Positions 51,957 to 60,583 of a stretch of DNA of 64,000 nt are shown here, one piece after another. The stretch lies in contig NZ_FNUY01000017.1 in assembly GCF_900108245.1 (NCBI RefSeq), positions 1 to 64,000 of the forward strand. Reading direction: 5' to 3'. The translations under genes were made by a program, and so were the position numbers. Below the pieces are notes generated by a model. It had not been told where the DNA came from. It searched no databases and saw only the letters and a program-made list of their open reading frames with translations. Numbering within the stretch: position 1 is the first letter of the stretch; each line of letters opens with the position of its first letter. Source of the DNA: Allobosea lathyri. Its GTDB lineage: Bacteria > Pseudomonadota > Alphaproteobacteria > Rhizobiales > Beijerinckiaceae.

Positions 51957-54900
51957 ATGATCGGTCTGTTCGCCTATATCTGGCGCAACAGCCGGCGCGA
52001 GCAGAGCAAGATACTCTGCATCGTCCTCCTGTCTTTCCCGTTCTATTATCTCTCGCTGGATCTGCCGAAATACATCATTTCCGATGCGCTGCAGGGCCGG
52101 GCCTTTGCCGGCGGACAGGCCACCGCCAACCTTTTTCACCTTGCACTCGATCTGCCGGGCTGGCTGGGCGGCCCGCGTGTCATTTCATCCGGAATCCAGC
52201 TTGAACGGCTGCCGTATCTGTTTGCGCTGTCGGGGCTGTTTCTGCTGCTCGTGCTCATAAATGGCGCCTTCAAATACGTCATCAACATGCGCAAGGGCGC
52301 GCTGGGCGAGCGTCTGTTGCAGCGTCTGCGCCTCGACCTCTTCTCGGCGCTGTTGAGCTTCAAGCCCGAAGCGCTGCAGCGGATCAAACCGTCCGAGGCC
52401 GCCACCATCATCAAGGACGAGGTCGAGCCGGTCGGGGGTTTCGTCGGCGACGCCTTCGTGCAGCCGGTCTTTCTGGGCGGGCAGGCGCTGACCGCACTGG
52501 TTTTCATCCTCGTGCAGAACCTTGCGCTCGGCCTGATCGCGGCGGGCATGGTGCTGATCCAGGGCGCCCTCATTCCCCGGCTGCGGCGCGAGCAGATCCG
52601 CCTTGGGAAGCAGCGCCAGATCGCCTCGCGCGCCTTTGCGGGCAAGATCGGTGAAGTCGTCGAAACCATCGGCGAGGTCTCGAACCATGGCACCTGGACC
52701 GTCGAGAAGAGCCAGGTGGCGCAGCGGCTGGAGGAGCTCTTCGGCATTCGCTACCGGCTTTACGGCCGGAAATTCGCGGTCAAGAGCCTGAACAACCTGC
52801 TCGCCCAGATCACGCCCTTCCTGTTCTACTCCGTCGGAGGCTACTTCGCGCTCACCGGGCGTCTCGACATCGGCCAGCTTGTCGCTGTCATCGTGGCCTA
52901 TCGCGACCTGCCGCCGCCGATAAAGGACCTGATCGACTGGGATCAGCAGCGGCTGGATGTCGAGGCCAAATTCCAGCAGGTCGTCGAGCAATTCGCGCTC
53001 AATGGCGATGCGTCGACAGAACAGCGGCCCGGCGATGATGGCGAGGCGGACTGCATCTTCTCCACAGGGCATATCGTGGCGCAGGGGCTCTCGGTCGTGA
53101 ACCTCACCGGCGATCGCGTACTGGACCGGGCAACCCTGTCGCTGCCGCTGGGCCGACATGTCGCGCTTTCGGGCGGGGCGAGCGAGGGCGCGGGCGGTTT
53201 TGCGCAGGTGCTGGGGGGGCGCCTGAGCATCAGCGAGGGGACGCTGACCATCGCCGGTATCCCGTTTGCCGAGCTTTCCGCTGGGGCGCGCGGGCGCGCT
53301 ATCGCCTATGCCGGCCCCGACCCGGTCATTCTCGACGGGACCTTGAGAGACAACATTCTCTATGGCTTGCGCCGGGTCGAGGGGAACGGCGAGAGTCCGG
53401 GTGACTGGTCGATCGACCATGAGCGGGCGAATGCCGCAAACACAGCCGAGCTCGAGCAAAGGCTCGTCGAGGTCCTGGCGACCCTGGGGCTAGCGGAGAC
53501 GGTGTTCCGCTTCGGGCTGGCGGCCAAGGCCGATCTCGCCAATCCGTCGAACGTGGTGCGTGGCATCGCGGATATCCGCTCCCGTATCCGCACCGTTCTC
53601 GCGCAGCGCGGCAGCGAGGATGCCGTCGAGCCCTATGATCCCCAGCGCTATACGCGCAACGCAACGATCGGCGAGAACGTGCTCTTCGGCGTGCCGACCG
53701 AGGCTGCTTTTGTCGGCTCGCGCCTGGCTGGCCACGCGCTGATGCAAGAGGTGCTGGCCGAGCTGGATCTGACCGAGGCGCTGATCGCGATGGGACGGCG
53801 CATCGCTGTGACGATGCTGGACATCTTCCGCGATCTTGCCCCTGGCCATGTGCTGTTCGACCAGTTCTCCTTCATCGCGGCCGACGACTTCCCGGATTAT
53901 CGCGATGCGCTGTCCCGCATGGACGCCGGCCTTGCCGGCGAGGCTGACCGCGTCAGGCTGATCGGACTTGCTTTTCTCTATGTCGAACCGCGCCATCGCC
54001 TGGGTCTGCTCGATGCCGGGTTGGAAGCACGCATCCTCGCCGCGCGTGGCGTGTTTCGTGACCGGGCCTCGTCGAGCCAGCTGAATTCGATCGCCTTCTA
54101 CGATCCGCAAAGCTACTGCGCGGCGGCTCCCTTGCGCGACAACCTCCTCTTCGGGCTGGTTGCGCATGGAGCGGCGGCTGGACGCGAGCGGGCCGATGAA
54201 GCCATCCGCGATACGCTCGCGGAACTCGGCCTGGACGGAGAGATCTATCGACGGGGGCTCGAACAACCCGCCGGCTATGCCGGGCGACTGCTTTTTCCGG
54301 TCGTGAAGGGGCAGATCGCGCTCGCACGCTGTTTGATCAAGCGGCCCGAGATCCTGATCCTCAACAACGCCTTCGGCGCTTTCGGCAAGAACGAGGCGCG
54401 ACAAATCCAGGATCGTATCCGGGCTGCAATGGTTGGGCGAACCCTGATCGTCGCAGATCGCGAGGTCGACCCCGACCAAGGCTACGATCTGCACTTTACC
54501 TTCGAGGGCGCGAGATTGGCCGCATCTTCGGGGAGCGAGGCCGATGCCTTGCCGCCGGTTTCGATCCCACCGCCGGAGCTGGAGGTGGCGCCCGATAATG
54601 AGGAAGTCCGCGTGCTCCGGTCGGTTGCGATCTTCGGCAACCTCGATACGCCCCGCCTGAAGCTGCTTGCCTTCACCAGCGAGCGCACCGTCTTTGCTCC
54701 CGGTGCTGTCCTGTTTCGCCAGGGCGATGAATCGGACGCGGCCTATGTTCTGGTCTCGGGCACGGCAGATGTCCTGATCGAGAGGGCCGACGGGCGTATC
54801 TTGATGTCGAGCGTCGCCGGCAATGCCATTATCGGCGAAATGGGTATCGTCACGGGCGATCCGCGCTCGGCCACGATCGTCGCCACATCCGAGATCGTAG

Positions 54901-55055
54901 CCCTGAAACTCCGCAAGGAGGTCTTCCTCGCGCTGCTCGCCGAGTTCCCGCAAATGGCGCTGTCGGTCACGCGACTGATGGTCAAGCGCCTTCAGGACAA
55001 TATCGCCGCGATCAGCCAGCGCGACCATGACGGAGATGGCCGCGGCTCCGCATAG
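51957..55055 (+). CDS. ABC-exporter-like protein with degenerate NBD, repeated Q-loop segments and C-terminal cNMP-binding domain
   Basis: A 1032-residue protein. Residues 15-330 form an ABC type-1 transmembrane domain with about six helices (LSFPFYYLSLDLPKYIISDA, PFLFYSVGGYFAL). Then comes an NBD-like region without working motifs. The P-loop position reads ALSGGASEGAGG (404-414) and lacks the GKS/T lysine. A segment that follows the Q-loop in normal exporters occurs three times: TLRDNILYGL (462), TIGENVLFGV (570) and PLRDNLLFGL (725). The signature is KGQIALARC (784-792), and Walker B is ILILNNAF with Asn-Asn replacing Asp-Glu. Residues 895-1010 form a cNMP-binding domain with the phosphate-binding cassette GEMGIVTGDPRSA (R970). 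I infer a catalytically dead, cAMP-responsive membrane protein. No clear ribosome-binding site is present. Confidence 0.85.
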   Translation: MIGLFAYIWRNSRREQSKILCIVLLSFPFYYLSLDLPKYIISDALQGRAFAGGQATANLFHLALDLPGWLGGPRVISSGIQLERLPYLFALSGLFLLLVLINGAFKYVINMRKGALGERLLQRLRLDLFSALLSFKPEALQRIKPSEAATIIKDEVEPVGGFVGDAFVQPVFLGGQALTALVFILVQNLALGLIAAGMVLIQGALIPRLRREQIRLGKQRQIASRAFAGKIGEVVETIGEVSNHGTWTVEKSQVAQRLEELFGIRYRLYGRKFAVKSLNNLLAQITPFLFYSVGGYFALTGRLDIGQLVAVIVAYRDLPPPIKDLIDWDQQRLDVEAKFQQVVEQFALNGDASTEQRPGDDGEADCIFSTGHIVAQGLSVVNLTGDRVLDRATLSLPLGRHVALSGGASEGAGGFAQVLGGRLSISEGTLTIAGIPFAELSAGARGRAIAYAGPDPVILDGTLRDNILYGLRRVEGNGESPGDWSIDHERANAANTAELEQRLVEVLATLGLAETVFRFGLAAKADLANPSNVVRGIADIRSRIRTVLAQRGSEDAVEPYDPQRYTRNATIGENVLFGVPTEAAFVGSRLAGHALMQEVLAELDLTEALIAMGRRIAVTMLDIFRDLAPGHVLFDQFSFIAADDFPDYRDALSRMDAGLAGEADRVRLIGLAFLYVEPRHRLGLLDAGLEARILAARGVFRDRASSSQLNSIAFYDPQSYCAAAPLRDNLLFGLVAHGAAAGRERADEAIRDTLAELGLDGEIYRRGLEQPAGYAGRLLFPVVKGQIALARCLIKRPEILILNNAFGAFGKNEARQIQDRIRAAMVGRTLIVADREVDPDQGYDLHFTFEGARLAASSGSEADALPPVSIPPPELEVAPDNEEVRVLRSVAIFGNLDTPRLKLLAFTSERTVFAPGAVLFRQGDESDAAYVLVSGTADVLIERADGRILMSSVAGNAIIGEMGIVTGDPRSATIVATSEIVALKLRKEVFLALLAEFPQMALSVTRLMVKRLQDNIAAISQRDHDGDGRGSA

Positions 55056-55091
55056 ACCGGTGTTGCACGCCCCCAATGAAGGGCCGAAGCT

Positions 55092-56126
55092 CTAAGCTGT
55101 GATGCGCGTCAATTCGAGCCTCTGGGCCGGTTCGAGCACGCGTTGGGCGGTCGAGATCGTGCGGGTGCCCGGTGGGTTCGCGATGATCTCATACATCCGG
55201 ATGAGGCGGGCGCTGTCCAAATCGTGGTCCTGCAGGGAAACGCCGCCGGGCGCGATCGATTCCGCCACACATCCTGTAAAGGCGAATGGCGAGTAGTCGG
55301 GCAGGGGATAGGCATCCCAGCCGTCCGATCCCATCGGACTGGGCCGTTCCATGATCCATTCGGCCGTCGCACCGCTGATACGGCATGGCGCTGGAGCGGA
55401 GGCATTGAAGGCCTGGAGGATAATGCCGAGCGTTTCGTTCTTCAGATTGAAGCGCACCGTCCTGTCGTCGAGCACTGTGATAATGGCGCTGATCTCGTGG
55501 CCGGCGTCTACCGGCAGCGGCAGGTCTTCCGGCGGGTTGTCCTGGCCACGTGCCCACCACTGGAACCAGGCGGTGTATTCAGCTCCTGCATAGGGGGCCG
55601 TAAGCCATTTCTGCCCCGTCCCGATCTGCGGCAGAGAGGAATCCAGATATAATCGCTGGCCGTCGAGCCCGATCCAGGTCGAGCTGCGGAATTCCTGCGC
55701 AGTGCTCCCGAAGGGTCGCGACACGGCGGGGACGGTCCAGCGCCCCATGACGGACGCGAAGCTGCGCCCGCCGCTTGGCACGACATAGCCGCCCGACCAG
55801 TTGACGCTCTTCTGAATCGGCCAGGATGCGATCGCGGCAATCGGGCGAATGCCGGGAGGCGGAGCAATCATCGTCGGGTCCTGCGCGAGGAGGAAGCGTA
55901 AGGGCCCCCCTCCCCGAGGTGGCAGGAGGAAGCTGCGGCGAAATGCGGTCGCGGCCGGGTTAAACCTTCCGGCCTGCTGGCTGGGAAGCCCGTAGTAGCT
56001 TAGCTCCTCATCCTCTGCCTCCGAGGGAACGAAGGAGGCTGGCGGCAAGGGATATGGCTTGATGGCCGTGCCCCGCGGCTTCTCTCGCTGCAACTGCGCG
56101 TGATCTTCGGTGTGAGAGTTGGCCAT
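55092..56126 (-). CDS. G1-family (glutamic) endopeptidase
   Basis: A 344-residue protein whose second half is a peptidase G1 (eqolisin) domain: VNWSGGYVV, STWIGLDG, the probable catalytic Q167 in DSSLPQIGTG, AEYTAWFQWWA, and the catalytic E256 in ATAEWIMERPSP. Such acid proteases are common in fungi and scattered in bacteria. The first about 90 residues are proline-rich and lack a normal signal peptide, so export is unclear. The start is taken at 56126, where the ATG overlaps the stop of the upstream phosphatase gene by one base (TGATG). Its 3' end faces the pseudo-ABC gene, 36 bp away. Confidence 0.85.
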   Translation of the reverse strand: MANSHTEDHAQLQREKPRGTAIKPYPLPPASFVPSEAEDEELSYYGLPSQQAGRFNPAATAFRRSFLLPPRGGGPLRFLLAQDPTMIAPPPGIRPIAAIASWPIQKSVNWSGGYVVPSGGRSFASVMGRWTVPAVSRPFGSTAQEFRSSTWIGLDGQRLYLDSSLPQIGTGQKWLTAPYAGAEYTAWFQWWARGQDNPPEDLPLPVDAGHEISAIITVLDDRTVRFNLKNETLGIILQAFNASAPAPCRISGATAEWIMERPSPMGSDGWDAYPLPDYSPFAFTGCVAESIAPGGVSLQDHDLDSARLIRMYEIIANPPGTRTISTAQRVLEPAQRLELTRITA

Positions 56127-57151
56127 CACGGGAAGCCCCTGCCGGGGTCCCATTCGCGCCTTGCCGCGGTGATCGCCGCCCGGCCAAAGATCTCGATGGT
56201 ATAGCCATTGGGGTCCAGCGGGTCGCCGCCATGCTCGGCCAGCGCCGCGAAAGCGGCTTCCGCAAGCTTCTGTCCGGCCTGGGAATCGCTCTGGAAGTGA
56301 AGGCCGGCGATTTCGCGGTTGCGCGCCACGCGCCGCGCCAACGCCGCCAGCGTTTCCCGCATCGCGGTGATGTCGCCTGCGGGCAGCGCCGGGCTGACGA
56401 GGCCCAACACATAGATCATGCACAAGGCCATCAGATGGGCCTGCGTGGCGTGACCGCTCGGATAGGACGAGTGGCCCGGCACAGGCACCGGCGGCATCAG
56501 GGCCGGGCATTCCCACGAAGGACGCGGCCTCTCGAACTCATCCTTGAAATCCAGCGCGACGAACGAACCGATCAGGCTCGCTATGTGCAGGATGCGGAAG
56601 GTTTTCGGATGCGAGCCGGGCGTGATCGCCAGGGCTTCCATGAAGGTGGTGATGAACTCGACGTCCTGGGCGAGGATCTCACCGAGCGCCGAAGCGCGTT
56701 CGTCGCGGGCCATGGCGATGAGGGTTTCGATCTCGATCTGTTGCGGGGTCTTTCCGCCCGTCGAGGGCACGGTCAGGTCGATCAGAATCTGGGCGAGATC
56801 GTTATGGAGCGCGTCGCTGTCCCAGTCGCATCTGACGAAGCGCTTCAAAACCCTGAAGGCGAACCACCGCGCGGCCCAATTGTTGTCGTCGAATGCGATT
56901 GATTGAGCGCTGGTTGCATCGGCCCTCCGGAACGCGATCGTTTTCCTTTGCGGTGGCGGCGTGGTGACCGGCGTTTCGTCGCGGATATGAACGGTGCGGT
57001 GAAGGTCGCGCAGCCTGACGCCGGCCTTGTTGGTTTCCATCACGAAGGGAAAATCGGCCCTGTCTGGGATGACCCAGCCGCCGGCGTCGCCATTTATGCC
57101 GGCATTTCCGGTATTGCCGGTGTTGCCGGTATTCCCTGTGTTGCCTGTCAT
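56126..57151 (-). CDS. Vanadium-haloperoxidase / PAP2-phosphatase superfamily protein with collagen-like N-terminus
   Basis: A 341-residue protein. The vanadate/phosphate site motifs are K203-x6-R210-P211 (KDEFERPRP), PSGH at 231-234, and R277-x5-H283 (NREIAGLHF). Residues 3-23 form seven Gly-X-Y triplets (GNT four times, then GNA, GIN, GDA), like a short collagen stretch. The middle part is helical and soluble, without the transmembrane helices of lipid PAP2 enzymes, which favours the haloperoxidase-like soluble group. No signal peptide. It is co-transcribed with the G1 peptidase. Haloperoxidase against phosphatase activity cannot be decided from these motifs. Confidence 0.82.
   Translation of the reverse strand: MTGNTGNTGNTGNTGNAGINGDAGGWVIPDRADFPFVMETNKAGVRLRDLHRTVHIRDETPVTTPPPQRKTIAFRRADATSAQSIAFDDNNWAARWFAFRVLKRFVRCDWDSDALHNDLAQILIDLTVPSTGGKTPQQIEIETLIAMARDERASALGEILAQDVEFITTFMEALAITPGSHPKTFRILHIASLIGSFVALDFKDEFERPRPSWECPALMPPVPVPGHSSYPSGHATQAHLMALCMIYVLGLVSPALPAGDITAMRETLAALARRVARNREIAGLHFQSDSQAGQKLAEAAFAALAEHGGDPLDPNGYTIEIFGRAAITAARREWDPGRGFP
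57083..57145 (-). repeat. 9-bp tandem repeats encoding Gly-X-Y triplets
   Basis: About seven degenerate 9-bp units (GGCAACACC-like) at the 5' end of the haloperoxidase-like gene. Copy number is a multiple of three bases, so length variation would be in frame. Confidence 0.7.
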
Positions 57152-57202
57152 GGTGAGCTCCCGGTGCTCTCAACTGTTGCTGCAACGGCTCCAAATCTCG
57201 GC

Positions 57203-58957
57203 TCAATCCGGCAATCCCGCCGCCCGCAAATGGTCGATCCATCCATCGAGGACGGGTCGCACGAACGGGCAGCGCGGGGCATAGGAACTCAGTCTAAAAT
57301 CGGGCTGAAGCAGCAGGAGGTGAGCCGCCGCGCTTGCGGCCTCCTGCATCCGGCCAGCAGCGGCTAAGCTGGCGGCAAGTGTTCGCAAAGTAAAGCGGAT
57401 CGACCGGTTGTGGGCGACAGCGCTGCGTGCCCAGCCGACGGCTTGTTCGAAATCGCCATTGATGTAATGCGCCTGGGCCAGCATGCCCTCATGCCAGAAT
57501 CGGTAGGGATCGCTCGGAGCGAGGCGCTGCCCGTTCTCGGCATGCAGGACCGCAAGAGGGCCGTTGCCGACGAAACCGCGCGTTGCGCTGCTCATGGTCC
57601 AGGCCATCGCGACGCTCGGCCCCGCCTCGATCGCCCGATCGAGGAAGCGTTGGGCGGTGACGGTATCGCGCAGGAGATAGCCCTGGACATGGCCGTAGAT
57701 GGCGAGGGCCAGCGCATCGTTGCCGTCGCGCTCGATCGCCGCCAGTGCCCGGTCGGCTGCCGCCTTCGCATCCCCCTCCGGGTCGGGCGATCCAAACTCA
57801 CCGACACGGAACACGTGCCATAACGCAGCGTAAGTGAAGGGCGGGGCGTAGGACGGATCGAGCACCATCGCCTGCTGCAGCAACCCCCGGGCGCGCGCGA
57901 AACTGTCGGCATCCATCTTGTAGAGAAGGTCGAGCGCCTGCAGCAGCAGATCGTAGCCCGTCATGCTCTGGGGGTGCTTGCGCAAGGCCCGGCGCAACTC
58001 GCGCTCGCGCAGATGCGGGGCGATCATCTTCACGAGCTTCAGGGAGATGCGGTCCTGCAATTCGAACAGCTCGCTCGTCGTGCCGTCGTAATGGTCGGCG
58101 CTGACGACGGCGCCGTTCTCGTTGGCGATCAGTTCGGTGCTGATCCGGACGCGCCCTTCGGAGAGCCAGACGGCGCCGTCCATGACGTAGCGCACGCCCA
58201 GCTTGCGCCCGATCACGCTCGGATCGGTCCGGCGCCTGCCATAGGCCAGGGTCGACCCACGCGAGATCACGAACAGGTCCTTGAGGCTCGACAGCGAATG
58301 GATGATGGAATCGACCACGCCATCGGCGACGTGGTTCCTGTCGGAGCCCGCGCCGTTCATGCGGAACGGCAGCACGGCGATCGACGCCCTGGCCTCGGAG
58401 CCGGCAAGATTCTCGCCCAACCTGCGGGACGGCGCCGTCAAGGGCAGGGCTCGAAGGGCATAAACGTGCACGGGTTTGGCGTGGTTGCGAAGGTGCAGCT
58501 CGCCCATGTCGAAGCCGAGCGACTTGGTCGCGTCATCGACCTGGCCGAACACGACCTCCGACACGATGACCTCGCCGGGTTCGGCATAGGATTGCAGCCT
58601 CGCGGCCACATTGACGCCATCGCCGAAAATGTCGTCATTTTCGACGATGACGTTGGCGAGATTGACGCTCATGCGAAACGCAATGCGCATGCTCGCGGGT
58701 TGTTCGGCCGTGCTTGCGGCAAGAGCGCGTTGCAGCGACAGTGCACAGCTGGTCGCGGCCGGCGCGCTATCAAATGTCGCCAGAAACCCGTCGCCCGTGT
58801 TCTTGACGACCCGCCCGCTATACTCAAGAACGCATGGATCGATCAGGCTGGCGCGCAGACTTGTCAGACGGTGATGCGTCTCTTCCTCGGCGGCTTCGCT
58901 GAGGCGCACGTATCCGACCACGTCGGCTGCGAGAATGGCGGTCAGATGGCGTTGCAT
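57203..58957 (-). CDS. Class III adenylate/guanylate cyclase with C-terminal TPR region
   Basis: A 584-residue soluble cyclase. The catalytic domain is at about residues 5-170: metal-binding D12 (ILAADVVGYVRLSE) and D56 (NTGDGFLATF), and IFGDGVNVAARLQ with the transition-state Asn and Arg, so it looks active. A TolB-like segment (about 195-320, SIAVLPFRMNGAGSD) follows, then TPR-type helical repeats (about 335-570). This architecture is abundant in Hyphomicrobiales. It makes cAMP (or cGMP) in response to an unknown signal. It lies 51 bp upstream of the haloperoxidase-like gene on the same strand. Confidence 0.92.
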   Translation of the reverse strand: MQRHLTAILAADVVGYVRLSEAAEEETHHRLTSLRASLIDPCVLEYSGRVVKNTGDGFLATFDSAPAATSCALSLQRALAASTAEQPASMRIAFRMSVNLANVIVENDDIFGDGVNVAARLQSYAEPGEVIVSEVVFGQVDDATKSLGFDMGELHLRNHAKPVHVYALRALPLTAPSRRLGENLAGSEARASIAVLPFRMNGAGSDRNHVADGVVDSIIHSLSSLKDLFVISRGSTLAYGRRRTDPSVIGRKLGVRYVMDGAVWLSEGRVRISTELIANENGAVVSADHYDGTTSELFELQDRISLKLVKMIAPHLRERELRRALRKHPQSMTGYDLLLQALDLLYKMDADSFARARGLLQQAMVLDPSYAPPFTYAALWHVFRVGEFGSPDPEGDAKAAADRALAAIERDGNDALALAIYGHVQGYLLRDTVTAQRFLDRAIEAGPSVAMAWTMSSATRGFVGNGPLAVLHAENGQRLAPSDPYRFWHEGMLAQAHYINGDFEQAVGWARSAVAHNRSIRFTLRTLAASLAAAGRMQEAASAAAHLLLLQPDFRLSSYAPRCPFVRPVLDGWIDHLRAAGLPD

Positions 58958-59134
58958 CTTCGCTACGAAGCCCTCGCGGCTAAACTCGGTCGATCACCGT
59001 CGTTACTGCACGGGACCGTCGGCAAAGGCTTAAGCTTCATCGAATGTTGGCACGAGAGCCACGTTTGGTCTACCCGTCTACAGCTCGATCCAGCTGCCAA
59101 AAGATTGGGCGAACGCCAGCAAAATGGCCTGGGA

Positions 59135-59335
59135 TCAAAGCGGGCTCGTCGACCAGAAGGCGACGGACATGGATTTGCGCCTTCCGCGGATTTCGACGGT
59201 GCGGACCTCATCCGGCTCTCGGTGCCGCCCTGCGCTTTCGCCGCGCGCGGCCAGGAACTCCGCGGAAACGGCAAGCATGGCCCCATGTGTCTTCGCGAGA
59301 TCCATCAGGCGGCACTCAAACCGGACACCAGCACA
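59135..59335 (-). pseudogene. Remnant of a class III cyclase C-terminus
   Basis: The frame reads CRLMDLAKTHGAMLAVSAEF and, later, DEVRTVEIRGRRKSMSVAFW. This matches the last part of a cyclase catalytic domain (the R-L-x-x-L-x-K-x-x-G and VRGR segments), but the metal-binding part is missing. It sits between the crp-like gene and the intact cyclase gene, in an otherwise empty 440-bp gap. It could be the scar of a deleted or duplicated cyclase. Confidence 0.45.
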
Positions 59336-59399
59336 AGTGCGGCGCTTGAGGCGATCCAACGTCCGAAGGTGGGCATGACATGCCTCGCGCGCTTGGTAT

Positions 59400-60083
59400 T
59401 CACATTGTCCCGATCTTCGCCAGCCGCCGAAAGTCGTCGAGATCATGGATCAGCAGCCGGCCTCGCCCAAGCGAGAGAAAGCCGACCCGCTTCCAGCATT
59501 GAAGCTGGCGGTTCACCGTTTCACGGGTAACGCCGGTCAACGAGGCCAACTCCTCCTGCGAAGTGTGGACCTCGGCGCCGTAGTCGGTAGCAAGCATGAG
59601 GATGCGCCGCGCCAGCCGTGTCTCGGCGGGCAGGAAGACCTTTTCCTCCATGCGATCGATCACATCGCGCAGCCGGGCGCAGAGCAGTTCGATCAGTTGA
59701 AGCGCGATCGAGGGCTCGCTACCCAGCAGCTTCAGGAAGTCGTGCCGCGGCAGGAAAAACATGTCGGTGTCCTCCATCGCGACGGCGTCGGCCGTTCGCG
59801 AGCGGCCATCGAGCAGCGCGATTTCGCCGAAGACATCCCCGCCTCCCAGAAGGTTCATCGTCATCTGCTGACCGCTATCATCGGTTGTTCCGATGCGAAT
59901 CTGGCCACGCCGAATAGCGTACAGCCCGTTGCTGACGTCCCCCTTCAGGAACAACACCTCACGCGCCGCTAGGTGATGCTCCCGGCAGATGCCGGCGATC
60001 TTCGCAAGCGCATCCTGTGCAAGCCCCGCAAAGAACGGGTTTGCCGACAGAAGCTGGACGATACGATGAGGGCCGCTTTGCAT
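59400..60083 (-). CDS. Crp/Fnr-family transcriptional regulator
   Basis: A 227-residue regulator. The cNMP-binding domain (about 15-130) has an intact cassette, FGEIALLDGRSRTA, with R96, which favours real cyclic-nucleotide binding. The winged helix at about 160-200 reads TSQEELASLTGVTRETVNRQ. No Fnr-type Cys cluster is present. It lies upstream of the cyclase on the same strand, 440 bp away. With the cyclase and the cNMP-binding ABC-like protein it suggests a local cAMP circuit. Regulation of its neighbours is inferred, not shown. Confidence 0.9.
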   Translation of the reverse strand: MQSGPHRIVQLLSANPFFAGLAQDALAKIAGICREHHLAAREVLFLKGDVSNGLYAIRRGQIRIGTTDDSGQQMTMNLLGGGDVFGEIALLDGRSRTADAVAMEDTDMFFLPRHDFLKLLGSEPSIALQLIELLCARLRDVIDRMEEKVFLPAETRLARRILMLATDYGAEVHTSQEELASLTGVTRETVNRQLQCWKRVGFLSLGRGRLLIHDLDDFRRLAKIGTM

Positions 60084-60244
60084 TCACTGGCCTCCACATC
60101 CGGGTTTAGACGGCGCATGGCGAAGCTTACGTGAGGTAGCGCACAGAACAGGAAGCAGAGACGGCTCAGAAACCCGATCCGATCGGCCGCCGCGTTTGCA
60201 GTCCGCATTCGCCGAGTGAGACGATCCAAACAGGGAGTTTCGCC

Positions 60245-60520
60245 GTGCAAAGTGCTCTAAACGGTCATCCCACGCCACTGAAACTAACAGCTCTCGAACC
60301 GCTGCACGAGACCATGACTGCCGAACGCAGGGGCGAATGTCCGTTTCTTGCTCGGTTGGCGCTCGCGACTCGGGCCTTGCGCCCGTGGCTGGCGCAAGCA
60401 ATCAGGGGGCGGCAGGACCATATTCATTTCGCGCCGCTCGACGAGCATACGCTGAATGATATCGGCTTGACACGCGTCGAGGCCGCCGATTGGGGGCCCG
60501 ATGAGGCTCGCCCAGGATAG
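60245..60520 (+). CDS. DUF1127 small protein
   Basis: A 91-residue protein whose C-terminal part is a DUF1127 domain: LDEHTLNDIGLTRVEA, the YjiS-like signature. Small Arg-rich DUF1127 proteins affect phosphate, RNA or stress physiology in alphaproteobacteria, and several are stress-induced; this one is longer at the N-terminus. The GTG at 60245 follows AGGGAG. An internal ATG at 60314 would give 68 residues. It stands alone between the Crp-type gene and the aromatic locus. Confidence 0.75.
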   Translation: MQSALNGHPTPLKLTALEPLHETMTAERRGECPFLARLALATRALRPWLAQAIRGRQDHIHFAPLDEHTLNDIGLTRVEAADWGPDEARPG

Positions 60521-60583
60521 GCCTGGGGGGACTCGATTGTCAGTGGAAGCTTCGCGCTGCCTCTGTCTAACTCTACGGCGATC

